Assembly (NCBI GenBank): GCA_947494825.1
Contig: CANLWN010000001.1
Span: forward strand, 806,001-870,000
Origin: an uncultured Flavobacteriaceae bacterium
Lineage (GTDB): Bacteria; Bacteroidota; Bacteroidia; Flavobacteriales; Flavobacteriaceae
DNA length: 64,000 nucleotides
Direction of reading: 5' to 3'
Below are positions 42,966-51,172 of the stretch, piece by piece (the first letter of the stretch is position 1; each line of letters begins with the position of its first letter). The notes below the pieces were generated by a model, which saw nothing but the letters and a program-made list of their open reading frames with translations, ran no database searches and was not told the origin of the DNA. Position numbers and translations under genes: made by a program.

Positions 42966-44363
42966 ATGGGTTATAGAATAGAAAAGGACACCATGGGCGA
43001 AGTCAAAGTCCCGGCCGATAAATATTGGGGCGCACAAACGGAACGTTCCCGGAACAATTTTAAGATCGGTCCCGAGGCCTCCATGCCCTTGGACGTAATC
43101 TATGGGTTTGCCCATTTAAAGAAAGCCGCCGCCCACGCCAACCACGAACTTGGAGTGCTGGCCCAGGAAAAGAGAGACTTGATCTCACAGGTCTGCGACG
43201 AGATTCTGGCCGGTAAACACGACGATCAGTTTCCCTTGGTCATTTGGCAGACCGGTTCGGGCACGCAGAGCAATATGAACGTCAACGAAGTAATCGCCAA
43301 TCGGGCGCACGAACTGGCCGGAAAGAAAATCGGGGAAGGCGAAAAGACCATTCAGCCCAATGACGACGTCAACAAATCACAATCGTCCAACGATACCTTC
43401 CCAACAGGGATGCACATTGCCGCCTATACAAAAATTGTGACCCGCACCCTTCCGGGTGTGACCCATTTGCGGAACACGCTGGACAAAAAGGCGAAGGAGT
43501 TCGCCAAAGTGGTCAAAATAGGGCGTACCCACCTAATGGATGCTACTCCACTAACACTAGGACAGGAATTCTCGGGCTATGTCTCCCAATTGGACCACGG
43601 ACTAAAGGCCCTGAACAATACCTTGGACCATTTAAGCGAAATGGCCTTAGGGGGTACAGCTGTAGGGACAGGGCTGAATACGCCAAAGGGATATGATGTT
43701 TTGGTAGCCAAGTACATTGCCAAATTTACCGGAATGCCCTTTAGGACGGCCGACAACAAATTTGAAGCCTTGGCGGCCCACGACGCCATTGTGGAGAGTC
43801 ATGGCGCGCTGAAACAGCTCGCGGTTTCCCTAAACAAGATTGCCAATGATATTCGTATGATGGCCTCAGGACCCCGTTCGGGCATTGGGGAAATTACCAT
43901 CCCTGCCAATGAACCCGGTAGCTCCATTATGCCGGGAAAAGTAAACCCCACACAGTGTGAGGCGCTCACCATGGTCTGTGCACAGGTCTTGGGCAACGAT
44001 GTAGCCATAAATGTGGGAGGCACCCAGGGACATTATGAACTCAATGTCTTTAAGCCCGTTATGGCTTACAACATTTTACAGTCGGCCCAATTGATCGGGG
44101 ATGCCTGTGTGAGTTTTGATACCCACTGTGCCAGCGGAATAGCGCCCAATAGGGCGGTTATTGAACAGCTATTGAACAATTCCCTTATGCTGGTTACCGC
44201 ACTGAATACCAAAATAGGCTATTATAAGGCTGCGGAAATTGCCAATACGGCCCATAAAAATGGGACTACCCTAAAGGAAGAGGCCATACGGCTGGGGTAT
44301 GTTACCGCGGAGGAATACGATCAATGGGTACGACCAGAAGATATGGTGGGCTCCCTTAAATAA
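42966..44363 (+). CDS. fumC: Fumarate hydratase, class II
   Basis: The 465-residue enzyme has the superfamily signature [16 protein letters not shown] near residue 318. It also has the N-terminal [19 protein letters not shown] and the catalytic His in [11 protein letters not shown] near 187. It interconverts fumarate and malate in the TCA cycle, as an iron-free tetramer in the cytoplasm. Length and motifs are normal. It forms a single-gene unit with the promoter box at 42936 and the terminator at 44384-44420. Confidence 0.95.
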   Translation: MGYRIEKDTMGEVKVPADKYWGAQTERSRNNFKIGPEASMPLDVIYGFAHLKKAAAHANHELGVLAQEKRDLISQVCDEILAGKHDDQFPLVIWQTGSGTQSNMNVNEVIANRAHELAGKKIGEGEKTIQPNDDVNKSQSSNDTFPTGMHIAAYTKIVTRTLPGVTHLRNTLDKKAKEFAKVVKIGRTHLMDATPLTLGQEFSGYVSQLDHGLKALNNTLDHLSEMALGGTAVGTGLNTPKGYDVLVAKYIAKFTGMPFRTADNKFEALAAHDAIVESHGALKQLAVSLNKIANDIRMMASGPRSGIGEITIPANEPGSSIMPGKVNPTQCEALTMVCAQVLGNDVAINVGGTQGHYELNVFKPVMAYNILQSAQLIGDACVSFDTHCASGIAPNRAVIEQLLNNSLMLVTALNTKIGYYKAAEIANTAHKNGTTLKEEAIRLGYVTAEEYDQWVRPEDMVGSLK

Positions 44364-44383
44364 GTACTTGGGGATTATGGAAT

Positions 44384-44420
44384 AAAAAAAGGGGTCAGAT
44401 CTTGCGATCGCCCCTTTTTT
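44384..44420. terminator. Bidirectional terminator after fumC
   Basis: AAAAAAAGGGG (44384-44394) pairs with CCCCTTTTTT (44411-44420), with an inner GATC/GATC pair. It serves fumC and the convergent coiled-coil gene. Confidence 0.85.
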
Positions 44421-44440
44421 ATATTAATGGAGAGTGTTTA

Positions 44441-45328
44441 TTACTTTAAAGCGAACTTAGAAGTTCCCAATAATTTCAACCTATCATCATATACATTTAC
44501 CATGTAGTTTCCTTTTTGGAAATCACCGGAAGGCTTGTTGATGTAGTCACAAACATCCAATGAGCTGTTCTCATAGTAGAAGTTTGTTCCTTTGCTATAG
44601 GTCACGGAAGCACCGGAATCGTTAGATTTAGAATAACTCTCACCCAGTACGTTACCTTGGGGGTCAAGAACTTCTACAAAGAATTCCCTATCTCCGGCTT
44701 CAGCGATTACGTTGTCAGCAATGGTAAAGCAGATTTTGAACTTGTCGGTTCTGGTAGCTCTGGAAGTGGATACCAATTTACCACTGCTACGCTCTTTAAC
44801 GGCGTCAACGGTGAATTTGGAAAGGTTAAGTGCAGAACCTCTTTCAACAGCATCGGCCAATTGGGTGTTCTGTACTACCAAAGAATCGTTGAAAACAGTT
44901 TGTTTCTCCAACTCTACAAAAGTACTGTCCCTTTGCATGGCGATCAAAGTGTTCGATTGCGTCAAGGAATCTACCTGCTTCAATAATTGCTCTCTTTCCT
45001 TTTTAAGGATGCTAACTTGCCTTCTGTAACGTGAAAGGGAAGAAATGTCCGCTTTCATTGTTTTCACAGAGTCAATGTACTTGGCAATATTATCCCTGGC
45101 AGATACCAATTCCTCATTGGTAGCATTGCTTTCCAAAATAGCTTTGTCGTACTCAGACTTTAGGCTATTTAGATCCTCAACCACCAATTCTTTCTCTTGG
45201 GTAAGCTGATTTGTAGTCTTTTGCTTGTCCTGATAAAGACTAACGGTGTAGATGATTGTACCTAACAATACTACCCCGAGCAAACCTGCTATCACTTTTA
45301 ATCCGTTGTTACTCTTCGTTTCAGTCAT
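44441..45328 (-). CDS. Membrane-anchored periplasmic coiled-coil protein
   Basis: The 295-residue protein has an N-terminal anchor (VIAGLLGVVLLGTIIYTVSLYQ), then about 130 residues of long coiled coil with many L/I heptads (LTQEKELVVEDLNSLKSEYDK and on to EREQLLKQVDSL). A C-terminal beta-sandwich of about 120 residues follows (DKFKICFTIADNVIAEAGDREFFVEVLDPQGN, ending LLGTSKFALK). It is widely conserved in Flavobacteriia by my recollection and is sometimes misnamed as a partitioning protein. The architecture fits an envelope-spanning organiser or tether. No motif defines a function. Confidence 0.65.
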   Translation of the reverse strand: MTETKSNNGLKVIAGLLGVVLLGTIIYTVSLYQDKQKTTNQLTQEKELVVEDLNSLKSEYDKAILESNATNEELVSARDNIAKYIDSVKTMKADISSLSRYRRQVSILKKEREQLLKQVDSLTQSNTLIAMQRDSTFVELEKQTVFNDSLVVQNTQLADAVERGSALNLSKFTVDAVKERSSGKLVSTSRATRTDKFKICFTIADNVIAEAGDREFFVEVLDPQGNVLGESYSKSNDSGASVTYSKGTNFYYENSSLDVCDYINKPSGDFQKGNYMVNVYDDRLKLLGTSKFALK

Positions 45329-45482
45329 AATGTAAAGATTAATTAACTTCTTGTTTACGCTATTAAAGTTATTTGTTTTCTACGACTATATACGGTGCAA
45401 TCTTCCATATGGATTTTTTGGATGAAAAAAAGTGAATATTGTCCTTCCCAAAAGAAATTGATATACTAACTTTATAGAGGGG

Positions 45483-45497
45483 CCAGGGACGCCCTGG
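45483..45497 (+). promoter_or_regulatory. Inverted repeat CCAGGG-ACG-CCCTGG
   Basis: A perfect six-base dyad 26 bases before the start of the MBL lipoprotein gene. It may be an operator or a leader hairpin. No similar site was noted elsewhere in the window. Confidence 0.35.
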
Positions 45498-45523
45498 TGA
45501 AAGAAAATTAAAATTTTGCAAAG

Positions 45524-46312
45524 ATGAAAAAAATATTGCATATCCTATTGTGTTGTTCCATGGCGCTCTTGGGCTGTAAGGACAGAACCAAAACTCCCAC
45601 ACTAAACGAGGTGGCCGAAACCCTGGAGCCCGATGTTGTGGAAGATATCAAGATTATTCCCATATCCCACGCCACAGCGGTTCTGGAATGGAACGACACC
45701 ACCATTTATATTGACCCGGTGGGAGGCGCGGCCGCCTTTGAAGGACAAAAACCGCCCGACTTAATTTTGATAACGGACATCCACGGCGACCACCTCAGTG
45801 TGGAAACCCTGGAGGAACTGGATACCAAAAAGGCAAAAATTGTAGTGCCACAGGCCGTTGCGGATAAAATTCCAACAGAATTTACCCCGCAAATAGATGT
45901 TTTGCACAATGGGGACACCAAGGAACGCTATAGTATTACGGTAACCGCCATCCCTATGTACAATCTTAGGGAAGAGGCCCTGGCATTCCACGCCAAAGGG
46001 CGTGGAAATGGGTACGTGCTAAGCAAGAACGGGCATCGCATATATTTTTCGGGCGATACGGAGGACATTCCCGAAATGAGGGCACTGCAAAATATAGACA
46101 GGGCTTTTGTTTGTATGAACCTCCCCTATACCATGACGGTTGAAAGCGCAGCAGATGCGGTACTTCAGTTTAAACCGGTGCAAGTATACCCCTACCACTA
46201 CCGGGGAAGGCCCGAAGTTAGTGATGTGACTAAATTTAAGGCGCTTGTCAACGCTGGCGACCCAAATATCGAGGTGGTACAATTGGATTGGTATCCCAAT
46301 GAGGACTATTAA
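45524..46312 (+). CDS. MBL-fold hydrolase lipoprotein (UlaG-like)
   Basis: The 262-residue protein has a lipoprotein-type signal (MKKILHILLCCSMALLGCKD, lipobox Cys near 18). The MBL core is a Lactamase_B_3/UlaG-like variant with an atypical first motif, DIHGDHLS near residue 85, instead of HxHxDH. Later ligand regions are YFSGDTEDIPE and YPYHYRGRPE. UlaG-type enzymes open lactones or cleave phosphoesters; here the enzyme is exported and its substrate is unknown. An inverted repeat CCAGGG-ACG-CCCTGG lies at 45483-45497, 27 bases before the ATG. The gene ends six bases from the convergent ettA stop. Confidence 0.8.
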   Translation: MKKILHILLCCSMALLGCKDRTKTPTLNEVAETLEPDVVEDIKIIPISHATAVLEWNDTTIYIDPVGGAAAFEGQKPPDLILITDIHGDHLSVETLEELDTKKAKIVVPQAVADKIPTEFTPQIDVLHNGDTKERYSITVTAIPMYNLREEALAFHAKGRGNGYVLSKNGHRIYFSGDTEDIPEMRALQNIDRAFVCMNLPYTMTVESAADAVLQFKPVQVYPYHYRGRPEVSDVTKFKALVNAGDPNIEVVQLDWYPNEDY

Positions 46313-46317
46313 AAACC

Positions 46318-48009
46318 TTAACGGATCAGTTTTTTGTATTTGATGCGCTTGGGCAAGATATCCCCACCCAATCGTTTTCGTTTGTTTTCCTCATAGTCCG
46401 AAAAGGACCCTTCAAAGAAATAGACCTGTGAATTGCCCTCAAAGGCCAGGATGTGGGTACATATCCGATCCAGGAACCAACGGTCGTGGGAGATGACCAC
46501 CGCACAGCCTGCAAAGTTTTCCAGACCTTCTTCCAAGGCCCTTAGCGTATTTACATCCAAATCGTTGGTGGGCTCATCCAATAAGAGCACATTGCCCTCT
46601 TCCTTTAAGGTCATGGCCAGATGTAACCGGTTGCGTTCCCCTCCCGAGAGCATACTTACTTTTTTGTTCTGTTCGCTGCCCGAAAAATTAAACCGGCTTA
46701 GATAGGCCCTGGAATTTACCTGTCTACCGCCCATCATAATCAACTCTTGCCCATCGCTAAAGTTTTGCCAAATGGTTTTTTCGGGATCAATATTGGTGTG
46801 ACTTTGATCTACATAGGCAATTTTTGCCGTATCGCCCACACTAAACTCGCCCTTGTCCGGGTTTTCCTCGCCCATAATCATGCGGAACACGGTAGTCTTT
46901 CCGGCGCCATTGGGACCTATGATGCCCACAATGCCCGCCTGCGGCAAGTTAAAATTCAAATCTTCGTAAAGGAGTTTATCGCCATACGCCTTGCTCACCC
47001 CTTTGGCCTCTATTACATTGGTGCCCAGTCTGGGACCGTTAGGGATATAGATTTCCAGTTTCTCGTCCAGTTGCTTTTGGTCCTGGCTCAACAGTTTGTC
47101 ATAGTTCTTTAAACGTGCCTTTTGTTTGGTCTGCCGGCCCTTTGCGCCTTGTCTTACCCATTCCAACTCGCGTTCCAGGGTTTTTTGTCTTTTGGAGGCC
47201 TGCTTGCTCTCTTGGGCCAAGCGTTTCGATTTTTGATCTAGCCAGCTAGAATAGTTGCCCTTCCAGGGAATACCTTCGCCCCTATCCAATTCCAAGATCC
47301 AACCCGCCACATTGTCTAGAAAGTATCGATCGTGCGTAACAGCAATGACCGTGCCCTTGTATTGTGCCAAATGATGTTCCAACCAATGCACGGACTCGGC
47401 GTCCAAATGGTTGGTAGGCTCATCCAACAATAGAATTTCTGGTTCCTGTAGCAACAATCGGCATAGGGCCACCCTTCTTTTTTCACCACCGGATAGTACA
47501 GAAATTTGTTTGTCCCCATCAGGCGTGCGGAGGGCGTCCATGGCAATCTCCAGTTTCGTGTCCAGTTCCCAGGCGTTGGAGGCATCGATCTTGTCCTGCA
47601 GGTCGGCCTGTTTGTCCATTAGCTTTTGCATCTTGTCCGCATCCTCATAGACCTCGGGCAAACCGAACATATCGTTGATCTTATTGTACTCGTCCAGGAT
47701 GGCGACCGTTTCGGCAACACCTTCCTTTACGATTTCCAGCACTGTTTTTTCCGGATCCAGCTGTGGATCCTGTTCCAAATAGCCCACCTTATACCCTGGG
47801 GAGAAGACCACATCGCCCTGATAGTTTTTGTCCACCCCGGCTATGATTTTCAGCAAGGTGGATTTACCGGAGCCGTTGAGCCCCAAAATACCGATCTTGG
47901 CACCGTAAAAGAAGCTTAGATAAATATTTTTGAGAACAGGGGTATTTGCTGTTTTGTAGGTTTTGGTCACCCCGGACATCGAGAAAATGACTTTCTTATC
48001 GTCGGACAT
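46318..48009 (-). CDS. ettA: Energy-dependent translational throttle protein EttA (ABC-F)
   Basis: The 563-residue protein has two ABC modules: Walker A GLNGSGKST near residue 43 and GPNGAGKTT near 356, with signatures LSGGEKRRVALC and LSGGERNRLHLA. They are joined by a linker rich in basic and helical residues (RQTKQKARLKNYDKLLSQDQ), the P-site tRNA-interaction motif of ABC-F proteins. EttA binds the ribosomal E site and gates the first peptide bond according to the ATP/ADP ratio. Length, spacing and the arm subdomain fit EttA rather than Uup or YheS. It is followed upstream by the small gene at 48047. Confidence 0.95.
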   Translation of the reverse strand: MSDDKKVIFSMSGVTKTYKTANTPVLKNIYLSFFYGAKIGILGLNGSGKSTLLKIIAGVDKNYQGDVVFSPGYKVGYLEQDPQLDPEKTVLEIVKEGVAETVAILDEYNKINDMFGLPEVYEDADKMQKLMDKQADLQDKIDASNAWELDTKLEIAMDALRTPDGDKQISVLSGGEKRRVALCRLLLQEPEILLLDEPTNHLDAESVHWLEHHLAQYKGTVIAVTHDRYFLDNVAGWILELDRGEGIPWKGNYSSWLDQKSKRLAQESKQASKRQKTLERELEWVRQGAKGRQTKQKARLKNYDKLLSQDQKQLDEKLEIYIPNGPRLGTNVIEAKGVSKAYGDKLLYEDLNFNLPQAGIVGIIGPNGAGKTTVFRMIMGEENPDKGEFSVGDTAKIAYVDQSHTNIDPEKTIWQNFSDGQELIMMGGRQVNSRAYLSRFNFSGSEQNKKVSMLSGGERNRLHLAMTLKEEGNVLLLDEPTNDLDVNTLRALEEGLENFAGCAVVISHDRWFLDRICTHILAFEGNSQVYFFEGSFSDYEENKRKRLGGDILPKRIKYKKLIR

Positions 48010-48046
48010 AAATAAAACGGATTACATTAAAAAAAGAGGAAAAGTG

Positions 48047-48229
48047 TTAGACCCTACCCTTGAGGGCGTTAAAGACCCATGCTATGGCAAAAAAACCGAC
48101 GCCTACTGCGGCGAATCCCCATCCGGCAACGTCATCATATCGAAAGGCACCCAGTGCGATCAAACACATTCCTACGACAATCATAATAAACGTAGCCCAT
48201 GCTAGCACGGTATTCTTATTCATTCCCAT
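48047..48229 (-). CDS. CAL67264-like small membrane protein
   Basis: The 60-residue protein has two hydrophobic segments (TVLAWATFIMIVVGMCLIALGAF and AGWGFAAVGVGFFAIAWVF) joined by RYDDV and ending LKGRV. I recognise the sequence as a highly conserved Flavobacteriaceae family that NCBI names 'CAL67264 family membrane protein'; its function is unknown. ATG 48229 begins MGMNKN; the second Met two codons later is also possible. The spacing to ettA (37 bases) makes co-transcription likely. Confidence 0.7.
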   Translation of the reverse strand: MGMNKNTVLAWATFIMIVVGMCLIALGAFRYDDVAGWGFAAVGVGFFAIAWVFNALKGRV

Positions 48230-48304
48230 ATTGTTTTAGTTTGGTTGGTGGTACTTCCAAATATCGTAAATTTTAGAGGAACAATTCCAAATAAAAACAA
48301 AACT

Positions 48305-49288
48305 TTAGGATTCAAAGGGGAAGGTGATGTTGTTCTGCGCGCGTACCAGATCCATTAACTCAATCAGGTCCAGGCTGTTCTGGTGCGACCAGAGCATGCT
48401 CTGGGTCTTGTTTGCCCGCAAACAGGCCTGCACCTCCAGGATCTCATGAAAATACCCCTTTCCGGTAGGCGGCAGTTCAAAACGTTCCTCGCTCCCCTCC
48501 TTCTCTATTGAGTAAGCGCTGGCCTCATGCCAGCGGGGTTCAATGAAAATAGACCCCTGGCTGCCGGAGAGCTCCGCCCGCATTTCAGATTTTGATTTTA
48601 GGCCACTGTACAATACGGCCTGGGCATTCTTATAGCTGAAAATCATAGAGGTCTGTGCCTCTATGCCGGTGGTATGGAAGTTGGCGGCCGACAGTACCCG
48701 GTCCGGTTTTCCCAATATCAGATAGGCCAAAAAAATGGGATATATCCCAATATCCAAAAGCGATCCCCCGGCCAGGTCCGGATTTAGAAGTCGGCTCTTT
48801 TCGTCCCGATCCAGGGCGTAAAAGGCAAAATTGGCGTGTAGATATGCAATATCACCTATGATACCCTGATCTACGAGTTCCTTTACCTTATATATCGTAG
48901 GGTTAAACCGGCTCCATAGGGCTTCCATGAGAAAGACCTCCTGCTTTTGGGCCACAGCGATCATCTGCTCCACCTCTTTCCTGTTTACCCCCATAGGTTT
49001 TTCACAGAGCACGTGCTTTCCATGCTCCATACAAAGAATGCTCAATTCGGCATGGGAGGTATGGGGTGTAGCTATGTAGATCACATCCACTTCCTTATCT
49101 TCCATTAGCTCTGCATAACTGCCATAGGCGCTACCCACCTGATACGCCTTGGCAAACTCCGAAGCCTTGTCCTTATTGCGGGAAGCCACTGCTACCAATT
49201 CGCCATCTTTTACCAAACCCAGGTCCTTGGCAAAATGGTGCGCTATATTGCCCAAACCGATGATGCCCCAACGTATTTTTTGATCCAT
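48305..49288 (-). CDS. Gfo/Idh/MocA-family oxidoreductase
   Basis: The 327-residue protein starts at ATG 49288: MDQKIRWGIIGLGNIAHHFAKDL, with the NAD(P)-binding glycine motif GLGNIA. The start at 49309 in the same frame lies inside the promoter box at 49307-49314 and is rejected. The family marker is CEKPMGVN near residue 95, with the catalytic Lys. The substrate domain begins near residue 120, followed by DIGIYP. Members oxidise or reduce sugars and inositols with NAD(P). The substrate here is not specified, and no transport gene is adjacent. Confidence 0.9.
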   Translation of the reverse strand: MDQKIRWGIIGLGNIAHHFAKDLGLVKDGELVAVASRNKDKASEFAKAYQVGSAYGSYAELMEDKEVDVIYIATPHTSHAELSILCMEHGKHVLCEKPMGVNRKEVEQMIAVAQKQEVFLMEALWSRFNPTIYKVKELVDQGIIGDIAYLHANFAFYALDRDEKSRLLNPDLAGGSLLDIGIYPIFLAYLILGKPDRVLSAANFHTTGIEAQTSMIFSYKNAQAVLYSGLKSKSEMRAELSGSQGSIFIEPRWHEASAYSIEKEGSEERFELPPTGKGYFHEILEVQACLRANKTQSMLWSHQNSLDLIELMDLVRAQNNITFPFES

Positions 49289-49306
49289 TTTACTTTTGAA
49301 ATTTGT

Positions 49307-49314
49307 CAAAGTTA
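49307..49314 (-). promoter_or_regulatory. Putative -7 box TAACTTTG
   Basis: On the minus strand an exact TAnnTTTG match lies 18 bases upstream of the Gfo/Idh start at 49288 and decides that start over 49309. Confidence 0.45.
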
Positions 49315-49329
49315 ATCAATATTACTCCT

Positions 49330-49337
49330 TATATTTA
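49330..49337 (+). promoter_or_regulatory. Putative -7 box TATATTTA
   Basis: Seven of eight bases match TAnnTTTG, 26 bases before the acyl-CoA carboxylase ATG. With 49307-49314 it forms a tight divergent promoter pair. Confidence 0.3.
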
Positions 49338-49363
49338 TCCAAATCAAAGAAACAATTCAGTCC

Positions 49364-50992
49364 ATGGACATCAACTTCAATAAAAACGAAGATCACAATA
49401 AACTACTCCTCTCAGATTTTAAGAAAAAGCTTGCCCAAATTAAGTTGGGCGGTGGTAAGGCCCGTATAGAAAAACAGCACGCCCAGGGCAAGATGACGGC
49501 CCGGGAACGGGTAGACTATCTATTTGATGACAACAGTACATCCATCGAAATTGGGTCGTTTGCCGGTGATGGGATGTACGCCGAGCACGGGGGCTGTCCT
49601 TCCGGTGGGGTCGTGGTCAAAATGGGCTACGTAAAGGGCAAGCAGTGCATTGTCATTGCCAATGATGCCACGGTAAAAGCGGGTGCCTGGTTCCCCATTA
49701 CGGGAAAGAAAAACCTTAGGGCCCAGGAAATCGCCATGGAAAATCGTCTGCCCATCATCTATCTGGTAGACAGCGCGGGGGTGTACCTGCCCATGCAGGA
49801 CGAGATTTTTCCGGACAAGGAGCACTTTGGACGCATTTTTAGGAACAATGCCGTCATGAGCAGTATGGGCATTCCGCAGATTGCGGCGGTCATGGGAAGC
49901 TGTGTGGCCGGCGGGGCCTATTTGCCCATCATGAGCGATGAAGCCCTGATCGTGGATAAGACCGGGAGCATCTTTTTGGCGGGGAGTTATCTCGTAAAGG
50001 CCGCCATTGGGGAAGATATTGACAACGAGACCCTAGGGGGCGCTACCACCCACTGCGAGATCAGTGGGGTGACGGATTACAAGGCGAAGGACGACAAGGC
50101 TGCGTTGGACACCATTAAGGGCCTTATAGACAAAATGGGGGATTTTGACAAGGCCGGGTTCAACAGAGTCAAGGCGAAAAAGCCCTTGGAAAAACCTGAG
50201 GACATCTATGGCCTACTCCCCAACAACCGAACGGGACAGTACGACATGCTGGAAATCATCAAGCGCTTGGTAGACAATTCCGAATTTGAACAATACAAGG
50301 AAGGTTATGGCAAGACCATATTAACGGGCTATGCCCGGATCGATGGCTGGGCCGTGGGCATCGTGGCCAACCAAAGAAAGGTAGTAAAGACCAAAAAGGG
50401 AGAAATGCAGTTTGGCGGCGTCATCTATTCCGATTCCGCCGATAAGGCCACACGCTTTATTGCCAACTGCAACCAGAAAAAGATCCCGTTGGTGTTCCTT
50501 CAAGACGTTACCGGCTTTATGGTGGGCAGCAAAAGTGAACACGGGGGCATCATTAAGGATGGTGCCAAAATGGTGAACGCCGTGAGCAATTCCGTGGTTC
50601 CCAAGTTTACCGTGGTCATCGGGAACAGCTACGGGGCCGGGAATTACGCCATGTGCGGCAAGGCCTATGACCCCAGACTTATTTTTGCTTGGCCCAGTGC
50701 CGAACTTGCGGTCATGGGCGGTAATTCCGCTGCCAAGGTGTTGCTTCAGATAGAAAAGGCCTCCCTGAAGAAAAAAGGGGAAACCATAACCGAGAAAAAG
50801 GAGAAGGAGTTGTTCAACTCCATCAAGGAACGCTATGATGCACAGGTGTCCCCGTACTACGCCGCCGCCCGTTTGTGGACCGATGCCATCATAGACCCGT
50901 TGGATACACGTACCTGGATTTCCATGGGCATAGAAGCGGCCAATCACGCCCCTATTGAAAAGCCCTTTAATCTTGGGGTCATTCAGGTGTAG
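49364..50992 (+). CDS. Acyl-CoA carboxylase carboxyltransferase (beta) subunit
   Basis: The 542-residue protein has both crotonase-like halves. The N-terminal half has GGGKARIEKQHAQGKMTARER, GGCPSGGVVVKMG and SVAGGAY-like MGSCVAGGAYLPIMSDEALIV. The C-terminal half has FLQDVTGFMVG, GNSYGAGNYAMCGKAYDPRLIFAWPSAELAVMGG. It transfers carboxyl from biotin to an acyl-CoA. The ending and length resemble methylcrotonyl-CoA carboxylase beta, but the acyl group cannot be fixed. No biotin-carboxylase or leucine-pathway gene is adjacent. It is followed by the 22-bp array at 51011. Confidence 0.9.
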   Translation: MDINFNKNEDHNKLLLSDFKKKLAQIKLGGGKARIEKQHAQGKMTARERVDYLFDDNSTSIEIGSFAGDGMYAEHGGCPSGGVVVKMGYVKGKQCIVIANDATVKAGAWFPITGKKNLRAQEIAMENRLPIIYLVDSAGVYLPMQDEIFPDKEHFGRIFRNNAVMSSMGIPQIAAVMGSCVAGGAYLPIMSDEALIVDKTGSIFLAGSYLVKAAIGEDIDNETLGGATTHCEISGVTDYKAKDDKAALDTIKGLIDKMGDFDKAGFNRVKAKKPLEKPEDIYGLLPNNRTGQYDMLEIIKRLVDNSEFEQYKEGYGKTILTGYARIDGWAVGIVANQRKVVKTKKGEMQFGGVIYSDSADKATRFIANCNQKKIPLVFLQDVTGFMVGSKSEHGGIIKDGAKMVNAVSNSVVPKFTVVIGNSYGAGNYAMCGKAYDPRLIFAWPSAELAVMGGNSAAKVLLQIEKASLKKKGETITEKKEKELFNSIKERYDAQVSPYYAAARLWTDAIIDPLDTRTWISMGIEAANHAPIEKPFNLGVIQV

Positions 50993-51010
50993 GCACCTTT
51001 CGCAAAAAAA

Positions 51011-51142
51011 CACGCGCAGTTTTAAAATAAAACACGTGCGGTTTTAAAATAAAATACGTGCTGTTTCAAAACAAAACACCTGCTGTTTTAAAACAAAATA
51101 CGCGCAGTTTTAAAATAAACATCGTGCCGATTTTAAAAAGAG
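51011..51142. repeat. Six-unit 22-bp tandem array, AT/GC alternating
   Basis: Units begin at 51011, 51033, 51055, 51077, 51099 and about 51121, a 22-base period; the last has a one-base insertion. The first seven to eight bases are GC-rich (CACGCGCA, CACGTGCG, TACGTGCT, CACCTGCT, TACGCGCA). The remainder is AT-rich around TTTTAAAA, a self-complementary octamer; unit 4 contains the perfect palindrome TGTTTTAAAACA. The array lies between the stop of the carboxylase gene (50992) and the stop of the convergent gene (51173). Confidence 0.9.
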
Positions 51143-51172
51143 GCCTGAACAAGGGCCCAGGATTCCCTACAA

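Noticed and set aside
51011..51142. CRISPR array or coding repeat
   Set aside because: No spacers, and 22 is not a multiple of three, so no repeated protein frame results.
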